Positions 9,639 to 18,872 of a stretch of DNA of 64,000 bases are shown here, piece by piece; the first letter of the stretch is position 1; each line of letters opens with the position of its first letter. The notes beneath the pieces were generated by a model. It was not told the origin of the DNA. It did no database searches and saw only the letters and a list, made by a program, of their open reading frames with translations. The translations under genes and the position numbers were made by a program. The stretch spans positions 51,426-115,425 of the forward strand of contig JAFXTN010000027.1 in the NCBI GenBank assembly GCA_017535785.1, written 5' to 3'. Origin of the DNA: Butyrivibrio sp. Lineage in GTDB: Bacteria > Bacillota > Clostridia > Lachnospirales > Lachnospiraceae.

Positions 9639-11333
9639 TCACTTGATATATAAAATAAAATTGTCATTTTCATAAAAAACACGAAGCGTATCCAGATAAT
9701 CCCAATCAATAGTCTCATAGGTCTGATAGAATTTCCAGAAATCATTGCCGGAATATCCCGGAACAGCCATGTTCTTATCAAGGATAACACAATCTGCATC
9801 ACTTACATCAGTCTTTTCGCAGTCTATATCCCATCCGAATTTAAGAAGATACTGCTGATCGCAATCAAGAACAGTCATATTCTCTCTTTTCGGAACATCC
9901 GCAATATAAAGGATGTTAAACACTTCATTTTCTCTTCCGCCGAGCTGCGAGCTGAAAGCGGGATCAAAGAATCTAAAAATAAATACAAGGACCATAAGTG
10001 CCATTGGAATATATACCCCAAGTCCGAAATACCACTTTTCGGTATTTTCCACGGTCTCATTTTCCCGTGTTACTGAGCTGTCCCAAGCACCTTCAGCCTT
10101 CTTTCGATTATAAAGTCTTATCGTGACATTGATAAGTCTTTCCATAACCGTACACACGCATAGCGTTATTATAAATCCGAAATAACTGAACACCCTAAGA
10201 TATGGGAGCTTGCGCTGCAAGACCAGGATTAGTCCAATAAAAAGCACGTTAACGATAACAACGAGATTTATGACCGTTCTGCTATACTCAAAATGCTTGA
10301 TACACTCATAAAAAAGACATACCAGACTTATTATGACGATAAGCAGAAGGAGAACTCCTCCCCTCGGTATCATATACTCATAAAAGCTCATGATCCAGCC
10401 GGGATATCTCGTCTTAAATTCAAAAAAGCTTACACTCTGAATATATGGCTGAGATAGCATATAATCTATGCCTGTCTTGGCTGCGGCAAACGGTGCATGA
10501 AGGATAACACTTGCATGTGACATTCCAAAGTATGCCGAATTCTCAGCTTTGACCAAGAGATTGGAGCCTATCGCAAGCCATATGAGCAAATACAGCATAA
10601 ATGTCGAGACAGCCGCGACAACTCCTGAAATGATAAGGGCTCTCAGCTTTTTAAAATAAATATTATCCTCTATCTTCTTGTAGACGTTCTTACTTCTGTA
10701 TGCATTGATGACAAGAAAAAGAACTGCCGATAAGGATACCGGGATCACCCAATATACGCTGCTTGGAACCGTATAAAGCCCTAGCGTAAGCGCAATTATC
10801 AACTTGGCATATGGGAATTTATTGTCCTCTCCGACTCTGCATATATCACCGATAACAAAAATAGAAAGTAAAAAGCAGGTAGTCGCAAGTGTATAACCTC
10901 TTCCCTGTATACTATACTCATTTACAACCTGCATGGCACCGTATAAGCAAACCGCACCAAATGGTATTCCGTGAGCATAATATCTCTTACATATCCTGTA
11001 GACCAGGATAAGATTGGAAACCGCACAAAGGAAAGAAACTCCGCGAAGTCCGATATAGGAATTACCAAAAAGATCAAGTATCGCTGATAAAACCGAATAT
11101 CCCACATGGTTATTGGGAAGAGGCCAATGGATCGCCGAATAGATCGGTCCTCTGCTAATAAAAGTATAATAAGTATAAAGCTCATCATACTGCGGCGTGA
11201 TAGCAAACATACGCCAAAGATAATAGACAGCCATACCGATTATATATAAGGTAACCGCTATCGTTTCAGGTTCATGCGGCAAAAAATCATATATTCTTTT
11301 TTCACTCTTTGCTACAAATGATTCGTTCAGCAA
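9639..11333 (-). CDS. polytopic GT-C (ArnT/PMT-like) glycosyltransferase
   Basis: This 564-residue membrane protein has about ten hydrophobic segments and a C-terminal soluble tail of about 100 residues. After the first membrane segment it has PQYDELYTY, matching the acidic D-E motif in the first outer loop of GT39/ArnT-like GT-C transferases, which use polyprenyl-phosphate sugars as donors. The acceptor is unknown. The start is TTG at 11333 with GGGAG six bases upstream. It overlaps the 3' end of leuB by 32 bases, and its stop lies 17 bases before the ilvD start, so it is embedded in the leucine/valine unit. The specific sugar and target cannot be inferred. Confidence 0.75.
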   Translation of the reverse strand: MLNESFVAKSEKRIYDFLPHEPETIAVTLYIIGMAVYYLWRMFAITPQYDELYTYYTFISRGPIYSAIHWPLPNNHVGYSVLSAILDLFGNSYIGLRGVSFLCAVSNLILVYRICKRYYAHGIPFGAVCLYGAMQVVNEYSIQGRGYTLATTCFLLSIFVIGDICRVGEDNKFPYAKLIIALTLGLYTVPSSVYWVIPVSLSAVLFLVINAYRSKNVYKKIEDNIYFKKLRALIISGVVAAVSTFMLYLLIWLAIGSNLLVKAENSAYFGMSHASVILHAPFAAAKTGIDYMLSQPYIQSVSFFEFKTRYPGWIMSFYEYMIPRGGVLLLLIVIISLVCLFYECIKHFEYSRTVINLVVIVNVLFIGLILVLQRKLPYLRVFSYFGFIITLCVCTVMERLINVTIRLYNRKKAEGAWDSSVTRENETVENTEKWYFGLGVYIPMALMVLVFIFRFFDPAFSSQLGGRENEVFNILYIADVPKRENMTVLDCDQQYLLKFGWDIDCEKTDVSDADCVILDKNMAVPGYSGNDFWKFYQTYETIDWDYLDTLRVFYENDNFILYIK

Positions 11334-12411
11334 TAAGATCTCCCATCCGGCTGCATCCTACAAGCTCAAACTTATCTTCCTGTCCCTTAGGTAAAAGGTC
11401 TACAGTTCTGAAACCGTCCTCAAGAACTTTCTCAACAGCTTTTTCTATGGCATCCGCCTCCTTATCAAGGTTGAACGAATACCTGAGCATCATTGCAGCC
11501 GATAAAACAGTTGCAATGGGATTGGCAATGTCCTGACCCGCGATATCGGGAGCACTTCCGTGACTGGGCTCGTAGAGTCCAAAGCTTGTATCATTTAAGG
11601 ATGCACTTGAAAGCATTCCGATAGATCCTGTGATCATGCTGGCTTCATCCGAAAGAATGTCACCGAACATGTTCTCTGTAAGAACCACATCAAACTGAGC
11701 AGGATTCTTAACAAGCTGCATTGCGCAGTTATCTACAAGCATATGCTCCAAAGTTACATCGGGATAATCCTTTTTAACTTCCTCAACAACTTTTCTCCAA
11801 AGTCTTGATGAATCAAGAACGTTGGCCTTATCGACACTGATAACGCTCTTTCTGCGCTTTCTTGCTACATCAAAAGCTCTGATAGCTATTCTTCTGATCT
11901 CGCTCTCCTTATATGTAAGAGTATCAGTAGCAACAAGCTCGCCATCAACTTCCTTGGTGTTTCTCTCACCGAAATAAAGACCGCCGGTAAGCTCTCTCAT
12001 GATGAGCATATCAAAGCCCTCATCGGCAACAGACTCTTTTAACGGACAAGCGTCCTTGAGCTGAGGATAAAGATAAGCAGGTCTTAAGTTGGCAAAAAGA
12101 TTAAGCGCCTTACGAAGCTTAAGAAGTCCTGCCTCGGGGCGAAGCTGAGGCTCAAGCTTGTACCAAGGTGATGTTGAAGTATTTCCTCCGATAGATCCCA
12201 TAAGAACGGCATCTGCAGCCTTTGCATCTGCAATGGCCTCATCCGTAAGAGGAACTCCGTGTACATCTATTGAGCAACCGCCCATCAAAATATCTTTATA
12301 ATCGATCTCATGGCCATAGGCCTTGCAAACTTTATCGAGGACCTTCTTGGCCTCTGTGACTATCTCGGGTCCAATTCCGTCGCCCGGGATACATGTGATG
12401 TTTAATTTCAT
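11302..12411 (-). CDS. leuB: 3-isopropylmalate dehydrogenase
   Basis: LeuB oxidatively decarboxylates 3-isopropylmalate to 2-oxoisocaproate with NAD in leucine synthesis. The 369-residue length and motifs fit: [10 protein letters not shown] at the N-terminus, [12 protein letters not shown], the metal-binding aspartates in [14 protein letters not shown], and [13 protein letters not shown]. It has a run of five co-directional genes downstream ending at the terminator at 4634-4662. A preceding terminator at 12469-12492 separates it from yajC, and a TATAAT box lies at 12455-12460. Confidence 0.97.
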   Translation of the reverse strand: MKLNITCIPGDGIGPEIVTEAKKVLDKVCKAYGHEIDYKDILMGGCSIDVHGVPLTDEAIADAKAADAVLMGSIGGNTSTSPWYKLEPQLRPEAGLLKLRKALNLFANLRPAYLYPQLKDACPLKESVADEGFDMLIMRELTGGLYFGERNTKEVDGELVATDTLTYKESEIRRIAIRAFDVARKRRKSVISVDKANVLDSSRLWRKVVEEVKKDYPDVTLEHMLVDNCAMQLVKNPAQFDVVLTENMFGDILSDEASMITGSIGMLSSASLNDTSFGLYEPSHGSAPDIAGQDIANPIATVLSAAMMLRYSFNLDKEADAIEKAVEKVLEDGFRTVDLLPKGQEDKFELVGCSRMGDLIAERIICSKE

Positions 12412-12454
12412 AATGACTCCCTGATGCTTTAATGTAGTAGATTATTAAATCGTT

Positions 12455-12460
12455 ATTATA
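12455..12460 (-). promoter_or_regulatory. probable -10 box of the leuB unit
   Basis: The minus strand reads TATAAT at 12460-12455, about 44 bases before the leuB ATG. The expected -35 position falls inside the upstream terminator hairpin and shows no clear TTGACA match at 17 bases. The promoter call therefore rests on the -10 box and on position between a terminator and an operon. Confidence 0.45.
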
Positions 12461-12468
12461 CAACAAAC

Positions 12469-12492
12469 GCCCGATTGGCATGCCAATCAGGC
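12469..12492 (-). terminator. terminator after yajC
   Basis: A 10-bp stem (12469-12478 with 12483-12492, one G-T pair on the transcript) with loop CATG lies 19 bases after the yajC stop. On the minus strand it is followed by the weak T run GTTTGTTG. It separates the vanY-tgt-yajC unit from leuB. Confidence 0.7.
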
Positions 12493-12511
12493 TTTAAGAA
12501 TTCGAAAATGA

Positions 12512-12871
12512 TTACTTTTTCTTGGAATCCTTGGCATCTTTGTTGTCAGCCGTAACAGTTGCATCTTCGGGTTTCTCAACCTCAACGATCGCTTCCTTTA
12601 CCATAGGGATACGGCAGTTCTTGTTGTTACCGAACTCAACGATAACCATATCGTCGTTTATATCAATTACTGTTCCGATGAATCCGCCTGTTGTTCTTAC
12701 ACTGTCACCGACAGCAAGTGAAGCAAGTAACTGTGCTTTCTGCTTCTGATCTTTTCTTCCGGGACGAACGAACAAAAAGTAAATTGCAACAAAGAATACG
12801 GCGTATATAGCCAATGTTCCGTAAATAGGCGTGCCGGCAGCGGCATCCTGAGCTGTTAAAAATAATCCCAT
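12512..12871 (-). CDS. yajC: preprotein translocase accessory subunit YajC
   Basis: This small protein of 119 residues has one N-terminal membrane segment (IYAVFFVAIYFLFVRPGRK) followed by the conserved QKAQLLASLAVGDSVRTTGGFIG-like region and an acidic/basic tail. YajC associates with SecDF at the Sec translocon. I chose the ATG at 12871 because GGAGG lies six bases upstream; a GTG further upstream overlaps the ribosome site itself. It follows tgt, the usual tgt-yajC order, but secD and secF are not next to it here. Confidence 0.9.
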   Translation of the reverse strand: MGLFLTAQDAAAGTPIYGTLAIYAVFFVAIYFLFVRPGRKDQKQKAQLLASLAVGDSVRTTGGFIGTVIDINDDMVIVEFGNNKNCRIPMVKEAIVEVEKPEDATVTADNKDAKDSKKK

Positions 12872-12934
12872 AACATCCTCCACATTTAGTTTTAAATATA
12901 TACCAATAAATAATACTAAAAAGAAAAGCTAAAT

Positions 12935-14116
12935 TCAACCTTTTCTCCAATTAACGGCGATGTTATATTTGCTCTTCGATTCAGCACCGTCAAACTCCAT
13001 CATTCCGTCAATAGTCTGCTTCTTAAACGAAGCGTATTCTCCCTTTTCGATAGCCGCTCTGATATCTGTCATAAGATGATTGTAAAAATACAGATTATGA
13101 AGAACGCAAAGCCTCATTCCAAGCATCTCTCCGGCCTTCAAAAGATGTCTTATATATGCCTTTGAATAGCGTGTGCACGCAGGGCACTTACATCCTTCCT
13201 CGATCGGAGTATCATCATACTCATATCTCGCATTGAGGATATTGATATGTCCTCTTCTGGTATAAAGATGACCGTGACGACCGTTTCTACTCGGATATAC
13301 GCAGTCAAAAAAGTCTATGCCTCTGTCCACGGCTTCAAGGATATTGGCAGGTGTTCCGACTCCCATAAGATAAGTAGGCTTCTCTACAGGAAGATACGGT
13401 ACCGTAGTCTCAAGCACGTGGTACATCTCCTCATGGCTCTCACCAACCGCAAGACCTCCGACAGCATAGCCGTCAAGATCCATCTCACTTATCCTCTTTG
13501 CGTGTTCAATCCTTATATCATCAAAGATTGCACCCTGATTTATACCAAAGAGCATCTGATGAGGATTGACCGTATAGGGAAGGCCGTTAAGCCTATCCAT
13601 CTCTTTTTTGCAGCGCTCAAGCCATCTAGTGGTCCTGTCGACCGACATCTGAACATATTCATGCTCTGCCTTCGCCGAAGGACATTCGTCAAAAGCCATA
13701 GCGATCGTGGATCCCAAATGAGATTGGATCCTCATACTCTCTTCAGGTCCCATAAAAAGCTTGTGTCCGTCTATATGAGAATGGAAATAAACGCCTTCTT
13801 CCTTGATCCTTCTCGTCTTTGCAAGAGAAAAGACCTGGAATCCACCCGAATCTGTAAGAATAGGCTTATCACACGACATAAACTTGTGGAGTCCGCCCAT
13901 CCTGTAGATCAGATCATCTCCCGGTCTTAAGTGTAAGTGGTATGTGTTCGACAATACCACCTGCGTATCTATACCTTCAAGATCATAAGTGGAAACACCG
14001 CCCTTTATTGCCGCTACAGTCGCAACATTCATAAATACGGGAGTCTGAATCACTCCGTGAACAGTAGTAAACTCAGCTCTCTTGGCGTTTCCATCCTTTT
14101 TAATTATTTTGTACAT
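12935..14116 (-). CDS. tgt: tRNA-guanine transglycosylase
   Basis: Tgt exchanges guanine-34 of tRNAs for Asp, Asn, His and Tyr with preQ1 during queuosine synthesis. The 393-residue length is typical. It shows TPVFMNVATVAAIKG at the N-terminus, the nucleophile region LTDSGGFQVFSL, the DFFDCVYPSRNGRHG motif, and the zinc site with CKCPAC and a later Cys and His. The start ATG has AGAGGA upstream. It lies 9 bases after the vanY-like gene and 63 bases before yajC, as part of a three-gene unit. Confidence 0.97.
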   Translation of the reverse strand: MYKIIKKDGNAKRAEFTTVHGVIQTPVFMNVATVAAIKGGVSTYDLEGIDTQVVLSNTYHLHLRPGDDLIYRMGGLHKFMSCDKPILTDSGGFQVFSLAKTRRIKEEGVYFHSHIDGHKLFMGPEESMRIQSHLGSTIAMAFDECPSAKAEHEYVQMSVDRTTRWLERCKKEMDRLNGLPYTVNPHQMLFGINQGAIFDDIRIEHAKRISEMDLDGYAVGGLAVGESHEEMYHVLETTVPYLPVEKPTYLMGVGTPANILEAVDRGIDFFDCVYPSRNGRHGHLYTRRGHINILNARYEYDDTPIEEGCKCPACTRYSKAYIRHLLKAGEMLGMRLCVLHNLYFYNHLMTDIRAAIEKGEYASFKKQTIDGMMEFDGAESKSKYNIAVNWRKG

Positions 14117-14125
14117 ATATATCCT

Positions 14126-15289
14126 CTACTTAACGTATGTATTCCAGAATTCCTCCAGGCAGATATCATTTTCGTAGATAATCGTTGCTGCGTCAACCCC
14201 TACATATCTAAAATGCCAAGGTTCATACTCGATACTTGTGATATTCTCCTTACCTGCGGGATATCTTAATATGAATCCATACTTGTAACTGTTGTCATAT
14301 AGCCATTTACCGGCCGGTGTATTTGCAAATCCCTCATCGAGGTTGGAATAATTGTCACTGATGATATCAATCGCAAGACCGATCTGATGCTCTGATGAAC
14401 CCGGAACTGTAACTGCCTGTGAAGCAAGATTGTAAGCTTCCATATAAGACATTCCGCCGTTCATATATCTATCGATCTTAGTGTCAAAGAGCATAGTCTG
14501 TCTGTCCAGGTCTCTGTAAGGAGAACAGATTATAAGGCTAATGCCATCGCTGCTTGCAGCCCTCATCATATCGAGAAGCGGTGATATTATCCTCTCATCG
14601 CATTTCATGCTTCCGCTGATAACGCCGAGCGGGAACTCATAATCATCGGGAATGGGATGCTGCTTATTAACAAGAATGATATTCCATTCGCTGCCGTCAA
14701 AGCTTCTGTCATCCTCATCTTTAAACTGAGAAAAATACTCAGCTACGGGATCGGCCTTCTCTTCAACATCAACTGTTGTAATGCTCTCTAGCTCAGCTTC
14801 ATTTTGCTCATCTTCTCTCGTTGACTCCAAGATATCGGAAAGAGATGCCTGTTTCTCCGGATCAAGATGCTCAGCCTCGGCTACATCCGGATTGACACTG
14901 TCTCTTGCCTCTTCTATAAGAGTCTCATCAACATCGTTAACAACAGCAAGTTCAGCATTAGATTCCGCCACTTCGGTTTCGGACAGACTTATAGAATCAT
15001 CCACCGTATAATCTTCAATGCTCATATCTGTTGCGAAACTGATGTTAAGGGACATTGCAGGATAAGAAAAGCTGCTGCTGAAGACAAAGAACAATAAGAT
15101 ACAGGCAAGACAAATATGCCTCTTTGCATTTCTGTAAAAACAAAACAGAATATTGTAAACAGTAATAGCCAACAATGCATAGGCGATACCAAGGAAAGAT
15201 AACGCCTTATGCTTCCTGTTAAATTTGCTCACAGTGCTTATCACCTTATTCTTAAAGGTGAGCTTCATCTGTAGATTACTAGCGTTCAT
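14126..15289 (-). CDS. membrane-anchored D-alanyl-D-alanine carboxypeptidase (VanY/M15B)
   Basis: The 387-residue protein has two N-terminal hydrophobic segments, an acidic low-complexity linker (about residues 90-180) and a C-terminal M15B peptidase domain. Zinc ligands are visible as His301 and Asp308 in SSEHQIGLAIDI and His359 in EPWHFRYVG. Enzymes of this family trim the terminal D-Ala of peptidoglycan stem peptides or precursors. It is the first gene of the vanY-tgt-yajC unit and divergent from aroC. The ATG has AGGGG at a good distance. No vancomycin resistance genes are near, so a housekeeping wall role is more likely than resistance. Confidence 0.9.
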   Translation of the reverse strand: MNASNLQMKLTFKNKVISTVSKFNRKHKALSFLGIAYALLAITVYNILFCFYRNAKRHICLACILLFFVFSSSFSYPAMSLNISFATDMSIEDYTVDDSISLSETEVAESNAELAVVNDVDETLIEEARDSVNPDVAEAEHLDPEKQASLSDILESTREDEQNEAELESITTVDVEEKADPVAEYFSQFKDEDDRSFDGSEWNIILVNKQHPIPDDYEFPLGVISGSMKCDERIISPLLDMMRAASSDGISLIICSPYRDLDRQTMLFDTKIDRYMNGGMSYMEAYNLASQAVTVPGSSEHQIGLAIDIISDNYSNLDEGFANTPAGKWLYDNSYKYGFILRYPAGKENITSIEYEPWHFRYVGVDAATIIYENDICLEEFWNTYVK

Positions 15290-15445
15290 ATCGGAAATCC
15301 CCTCATATTTCGATATTATGCCTTAATCAAATACTTTATATATTATATAACATTTTTGTACCCATTTCATCTTTTTTTACTATTTTAGCCCAATGTAATG
15401 TATTATATTATGATATAGATTCTAAATATAGAAAGAGGAAATCAA

Positions 15446-16543
15446 ATGTCAGGTTCAATTCTCGGAAATAACATAAAAATATCGACATGGGGAGAATCTC
15501 ACGGAGCTGCTCTCGGTGTAGTAATAGACGGCTTTCCTGCCGGAATGGAACTAAGTGAGGAAGACATCCAAGAGCTTCTTGACAGAAGAAAGCCCGGCAC
15601 AAGTGCTGCCACAACCTCAAGAAAAGAGGATGACAAGGTGAGGATTCTTTCAGGCATATTTGAAGGAAAAACAACCGGTACTCCCATCTCTCTTATCGTT
15701 GAGAACACATCACAGCGCTCATCGGATTACAGTGAGATCGCTAGCTACTATCGTCCCGGTCATGCCGATTATCCGTTTGATATGAAATACGGCTTCAGAG
15801 ATTACAGAGGAGGCGGAAGATCCTCAGGAAGAGAGACTATCGGAAGAGTCGCTGCAGGCGCCCTTTGCAAGAAGCTTCTTTCCGAAATGGGAATCGATGT
15901 CTGTGCATATACAAGATCTATCGGCGATGTTGAGATAGATGAATCCAAGTTTGACAGAGATGCTATCAGCCAGACTCCTACCTCAATGCCCGACAGAGAT
16001 GCCGACGTAAAAGCCATGGAGCTCATCGCTTCAAAGCGTTCCGAATGCGATTCTGTAGGCGGCGTCATAGAATGTAAGATAACCGGAGTTCCCGCAGGAA
16101 TCGGAGAACCCGTATTTGATAAGCTTGATGCTCTTCTATCAAGAGCTGTTATGAGCGTAGGTGCCGTAAAAGCAATAGAAATAGGCGACGGAGTAAGCGT
16201 GTCCAAATACTTTGGATCTGATAACAACGATGAATTTACCTGTGAAAATGGTGTTGTTTCCAAGGCTACAAACCATTCCGGCGGTATCCTCGGCGGAATG
16301 TCTGATGGATCTATCATTACACTCAGAGCCCACGTTAAGCCAACTCCTAGCATAGCCAAGACTCAGAAGACAGTAAATAAAAACGGTGAGAACATAGAGA
16401 TCAACATCAAAGGTCGTCATGATCCCGTTGTTGTTCCAAGAGCCGTAGTTGTTGTCGAGAGCATGTGTGCCATCACTATCCTCGATCTAATGATGTCTAA
16501 TATGTATGCTAAGGCTGAGAATATAATAAACTTCTATAAATAA
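15446..16543 (+). CDS. aroC: chorismate synthase
   Basis: AroC converts 5-enolpyruvylshikimate-3-phosphate to chorismate with reduced FMN, the last step of the shikimate pathway. The 365-residue protein begins with the family motif GNNIKISTWGESHGAALGVVIDG. It also has RPGHADYPFDMKYGFRDYRGGGRSSGRET and the C-terminal RHDPVVVPRAVVVVE region. AGAGGAA lies upstream of the ATG. It is the only plus-strand gene in the left 58 kb, has no aro neighbours, and ends at a hairpin shared with the lactonase gene. The upstream 156 bases are A+T-rich and hold divergent promoters for vanY and aroC that I could not place with confidence. Confidence 0.98.
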   Translation: MSGSILGNNIKISTWGESHGAALGVVIDGFPAGMELSEEDIQELLDRRKPGTSAATTSRKEDDKVRILSGIFEGKTTGTPISLIVENTSQRSSDYSEIASYYRPGHADYPFDMKYGFRDYRGGGRSSGRETIGRVAAGALCKKLLSEMGIDVCAYTRSIGDVEIDESKFDRDAISQTPTSMPDRDADVKAMELIASKRSECDSVGGVIECKITGVPAGIGEPVFDKLDALLSRAVMSVGAVKAIEIGDGVSVSKYFGSDNNDEFTCENGVVSKATNHSGGILGGMSDGSIITLRAHVKPTPSIAKTQKTVNKNGENIEINIKGRHDPVVVPRAVVVVESMCAITILDLMMSNMYAKAENIINFYK

Positions 16544-16571
16544 AGCAAATAACAGATCAAAGCAATAAAAT

Positions 16572-16601
16572 AAGCCACAGGATGATCAAATCCTGTGGCT
16601 T
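16572..16601. terminator. bidirectional terminator between aroC and lactonase gene
   Basis: A perfect 12-bp inverted repeat (16572-16583 with 16590-16601) with a 6-base loop sits between the convergent 3' ends of aroC and the lactonase gene. It has A/T residues on both flanks (TTGATTATTT on the plus side, TTATTTTATTG on the minus side), as expected for a shared terminator. Confidence 0.85.
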
Positions 16602-16614
16602 TGATTATTTACGA

Positions 16615-17679
16615 TCACTCAGCCAACTGATGGAATACGATACAGTTGGGTCTTGGGATAGGAAGCTCGGGACCGTTCATAACGATAGTGCCTGCCTTCA
16701 TATCTACAGTAAAGAATGTCATTGAATCAGACTCATGGTTGAGTGATACAAGATGCTTATTGTCAGGGAAAAGAGCTGCATCCTTAGGATACTCTCCCGC
16801 AACCGGAAGCTGGATAAGCTTCGTAAGAAGTCCTGTAGTCTTATCAACCTTAAATACGATAACGTTGTTCTCTCCCGCTGTTGAGCTTACGAGATAATTG
16901 TAATCCTCGGAGAATGTAAGCGCACTGCTTGCTACACCGAGTGAATCGGATTCATCAGAGCATGAAACGGATTGAACCTTGTTAAAATCAGGATCTCCGT
17001 TATTATCAACATACTCATAAACGTCGATCGCACATTTCTGCTCAAGACATACATACAAGAATTTTCCGTCCTTAGAAAACTGCATATGTCTGGGTGATGA
17101 CTCCTGATCACAGTGGATAACGTCAACTTCCTTGATCTTACCTGTCTCAAGGTCGAGGTTATAGACATTGACTCTGTCCATACCAAGATCAGCGGCAAGA
17201 AGATAATTATTATCCTTAGAAACCTTTATACACTGAACATGAGGTACATGGTTTCTTCCTGCAGCGGTTCCGAGACCCTTATGATATCTCTCATCTGTTA
17301 TCTCGCCGATGCTTCCGTCCTTATTAAGCTTAAGGATTGTAACCTTGCCGTCATGATATCCTGCAGTGATAAGGTAATTGTCATTCTGATCCATGTTAAC
17401 ATAACAACCACGCATACCGTTGATAGAAGCTTCATTAAGGAACTTAAGGCTTCCGTCCTTCTCGATATGATATGCCTCAACACCCTCATCGGTGATCGAG
17501 TACAATGTCTTCTTGTTATGTGCAATTCCTATATAAGAAGAATTGGTGATCTCAACCTTCTGCTTCTCGGTGAGTCTACCTTTCTTAAGATCTACATCAT
17601 AGATCCTGATGCCGTATTTTGAGCCAAGTCCAGATGTATAACTTGACACATAAGCAACATACTTTTTATTAGCAGCCAT
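16615..17679 (-). CDS. lactonase family protein (6-phosphogluconolactonase-like beta-propeller)
   Basis: The 354-residue protein fits the YbhE/Pgl seven-bladed propeller family. It has GIRIYDVDLKKG in blade one, AAGRNHVPHVQCIKVSKD, then SSPRHMQFSKDGKFLYV and the terminal RPNCIVFH. Characterised members hydrolyse 6-phosphogluconolactone in the oxidative pentose phosphate pathway, but many homologs are untested. It is the last gene of the long minus-strand run and ends at a clear terminator. A 62-base gap separates it from the carboxypeptidase gene, so an additional promoter is possible. No signal peptide is visible. Confidence 0.88.
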   Translation of the reverse strand: MAANKKYVAYVSSYTSGLGSKYGIRIYDVDLKKGRLTEKQKVEITNSSYIGIAHNKKTLYSITDEGVEAYHIEKDGSLKFLNEASINGMRGCYVNMDQNDNYLITAGYHDGKVTILKLNKDGSIGEITDERYHKGLGTAAGRNHVPHVQCIKVSKDNNYLLAADLGMDRVNVYNLDLETGKIKEVDVIHCDQESSPRHMQFSKDGKFLYVCLEQKCAIDVYEYVDNNGDPDFNKVQSVSCSDESDSLGVASSALTFSEDYNYLVSSTAGENNVIVFKVDKTTGLLTKLIQLPVAGEYPKDAALFPDNKHLVSLNHESDSMTFFTVDMKAGTIVMNGPELPIPRPNCIVFHQLAE

Positions 17680-17741
17680 TGTTAATATATGCCTCCCTAA
17701 AGCGATTTATAAAGCTTTGTCTGTTCCCATTTTATCACATA

Positions 17742-18872
17742 TTATTGATATTTTATAGTAAGGTCGTTTCCGATTGCACTAACCTGCGCATCCGCTCCCA
17801 TGATGATCGGAAGCATCGGATTAACATGACCTATATCCGCATCCATGATGATAGGCGCACCGATAGGTGCAAGGATTTCGGTCACAGCGTTAAACCTGTC
17901 AACGCCCATCATATCACCGTCAAAGAAATTCCCGGGGCGTCCGATAAGAAAGCCTGCGGCACCGTCAAACCAGCCCGCTTCTCTGAGATTCCAAAGCGAT
18001 CTCCTATAACTCATTGGATTCATCTCACATTTCTCGATAACCCATATGATATCTTTATTTTCTTTCTTAAACTCTTTTACCCTGTCAAACCTTGTTCCGA
18101 CAAGGTTTTCAAGGACTTCAAGACATCCGCCTAGAAGTATGCCTTTAGCGCTGACTTCCCGATCATCAGAAACTTTAACAGCCTTTCCGCCGTCGCAGGA
18201 AAATGAAGTCAAAACCTTCTTTTCATTCAGATCAAATCTATACTCTCGAAGCACCTTAAAAATCTCATCCCTAGGCTTGGAAAAAAGATCTTCCTGCTCC
18301 TCTTCACTCTTTGCTTCAGCCTCGGTTTCTGAATTCTCATCAGTATTCTCAGGCTCTTTTACAAACATATCATAGCCTTTAAATACGTCTTTTGTTCCTT
18401 CCAAAATAGCAAAAGCATCTTCTTCGGTATTCTCCCAAACCTTTCCGTAGCCGGAAATACAGGGGCCGTAAATTCCCTGAACACCGGTTATGGTAACGAG
18501 CGGAAATATAAAATTGGTGTTGTCTGAATATCCGACAAACCACTTGGGCTTTGCGCTCTTAAGTGCTTCAAAGTCAATATGAGTTATCGTTTCATTCATG
18601 AGCTCACCGCCGCCTGCCGAAATGATAGCGTCGATGTCATCTCTTTTATAAAACTCAGTAAGCTCCGCCGCTGCAACCTTGGGATCTGTGCTGATACCGA
18701 TACCGTCTCCCAGTCGCGCGGTCTTACCCTCCAATATCTTATAGCCTCTCTTTTCGATGTTTTCGATAGCAACATCGATCAAATAGCTGTAAGGTTCCGT
18801 AGCAGCGCCGAAAGATGGCGCAGTTATTCCGATAACCGAGCCTTTTCCAATACTTTCAGGTCTCTTTATCAT
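17742..18872 (-). CDS. LD-carboxypeptidase family protein (S66, LdcA/MccF-like)
   Basis: S66 peptidases cleave the L,D bond to the terminal D-Ala of tetrapeptides in muropeptide recycling, or microcin-type acyl-sulfamoyl adenylates in MccF. The 376-residue product has the serine nucleophile in VGYSDNTNF, the Glu in LGGCLEVLENLVGT, and the catalytic His in GHVNPMLP near the C-terminus. Between the two domains, around residues 165-195, it has an acidic insertion rich in Glu and Ser. The start overlaps the aldolase stop by 4 bases (ATGA). No signal peptide is seen, so it acts in the cytoplasm. Confidence 0.88.
   Translation of the reverse strand: MIKRPESIGKGSVIGITAPSFGAATEPYSYLIDVAIENIEKRGYKILEGKTARLGDGIGISTDPKVAAAELTEFYKRDDIDAIISAGGGELMNETITHIDFEALKSAKPKWFVGYSDNTNFIFPLVTITGVQGIYGPCISGYGKVWENTEEDAFAILEGTKDVFKGYDMFVKEPENTDENSETEAEAKSEEEQEDLFSKPRDEIFKVLREYRFDLNEKKVLTSFSCDGGKAVKVSDDREVSAKGILLGGCLEVLENLVGTRFDRVKEFKKENKDIIWVIEKCEMNPMSYRRSLWNLREAGWFDGAAGFLIGRPGNFFDGDMMGVDRFNAVTEILAPIGAPIIMDADIGHVNPMLPIIMGADAQVSAIGNDLTIKYQ

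Noticed and set aside
9622-9642. GTG start for ilvD overlapping the upstream stop (GTGA)
   Set aside because: The AGGAG site lies between this GTG and the ATG at 9621 and fits the ATG; IlvD proteins also begin at about that point.
12412-12511. Possible T-box or leucine attenuator before leuB
   Set aside because: The gap is only 100 bases and contains just the yajC terminator and a -10 box; there is no T-box sequence or specifier-loop-sized structure. The same is true before ilvE, leuC and ilvC.
13247-13930. A 227-codon open frame on the plus strand across tgt
   Set aside because: It is antisense to tgt, which has all its catalytic motifs; the antisense protein has no recognisable features.
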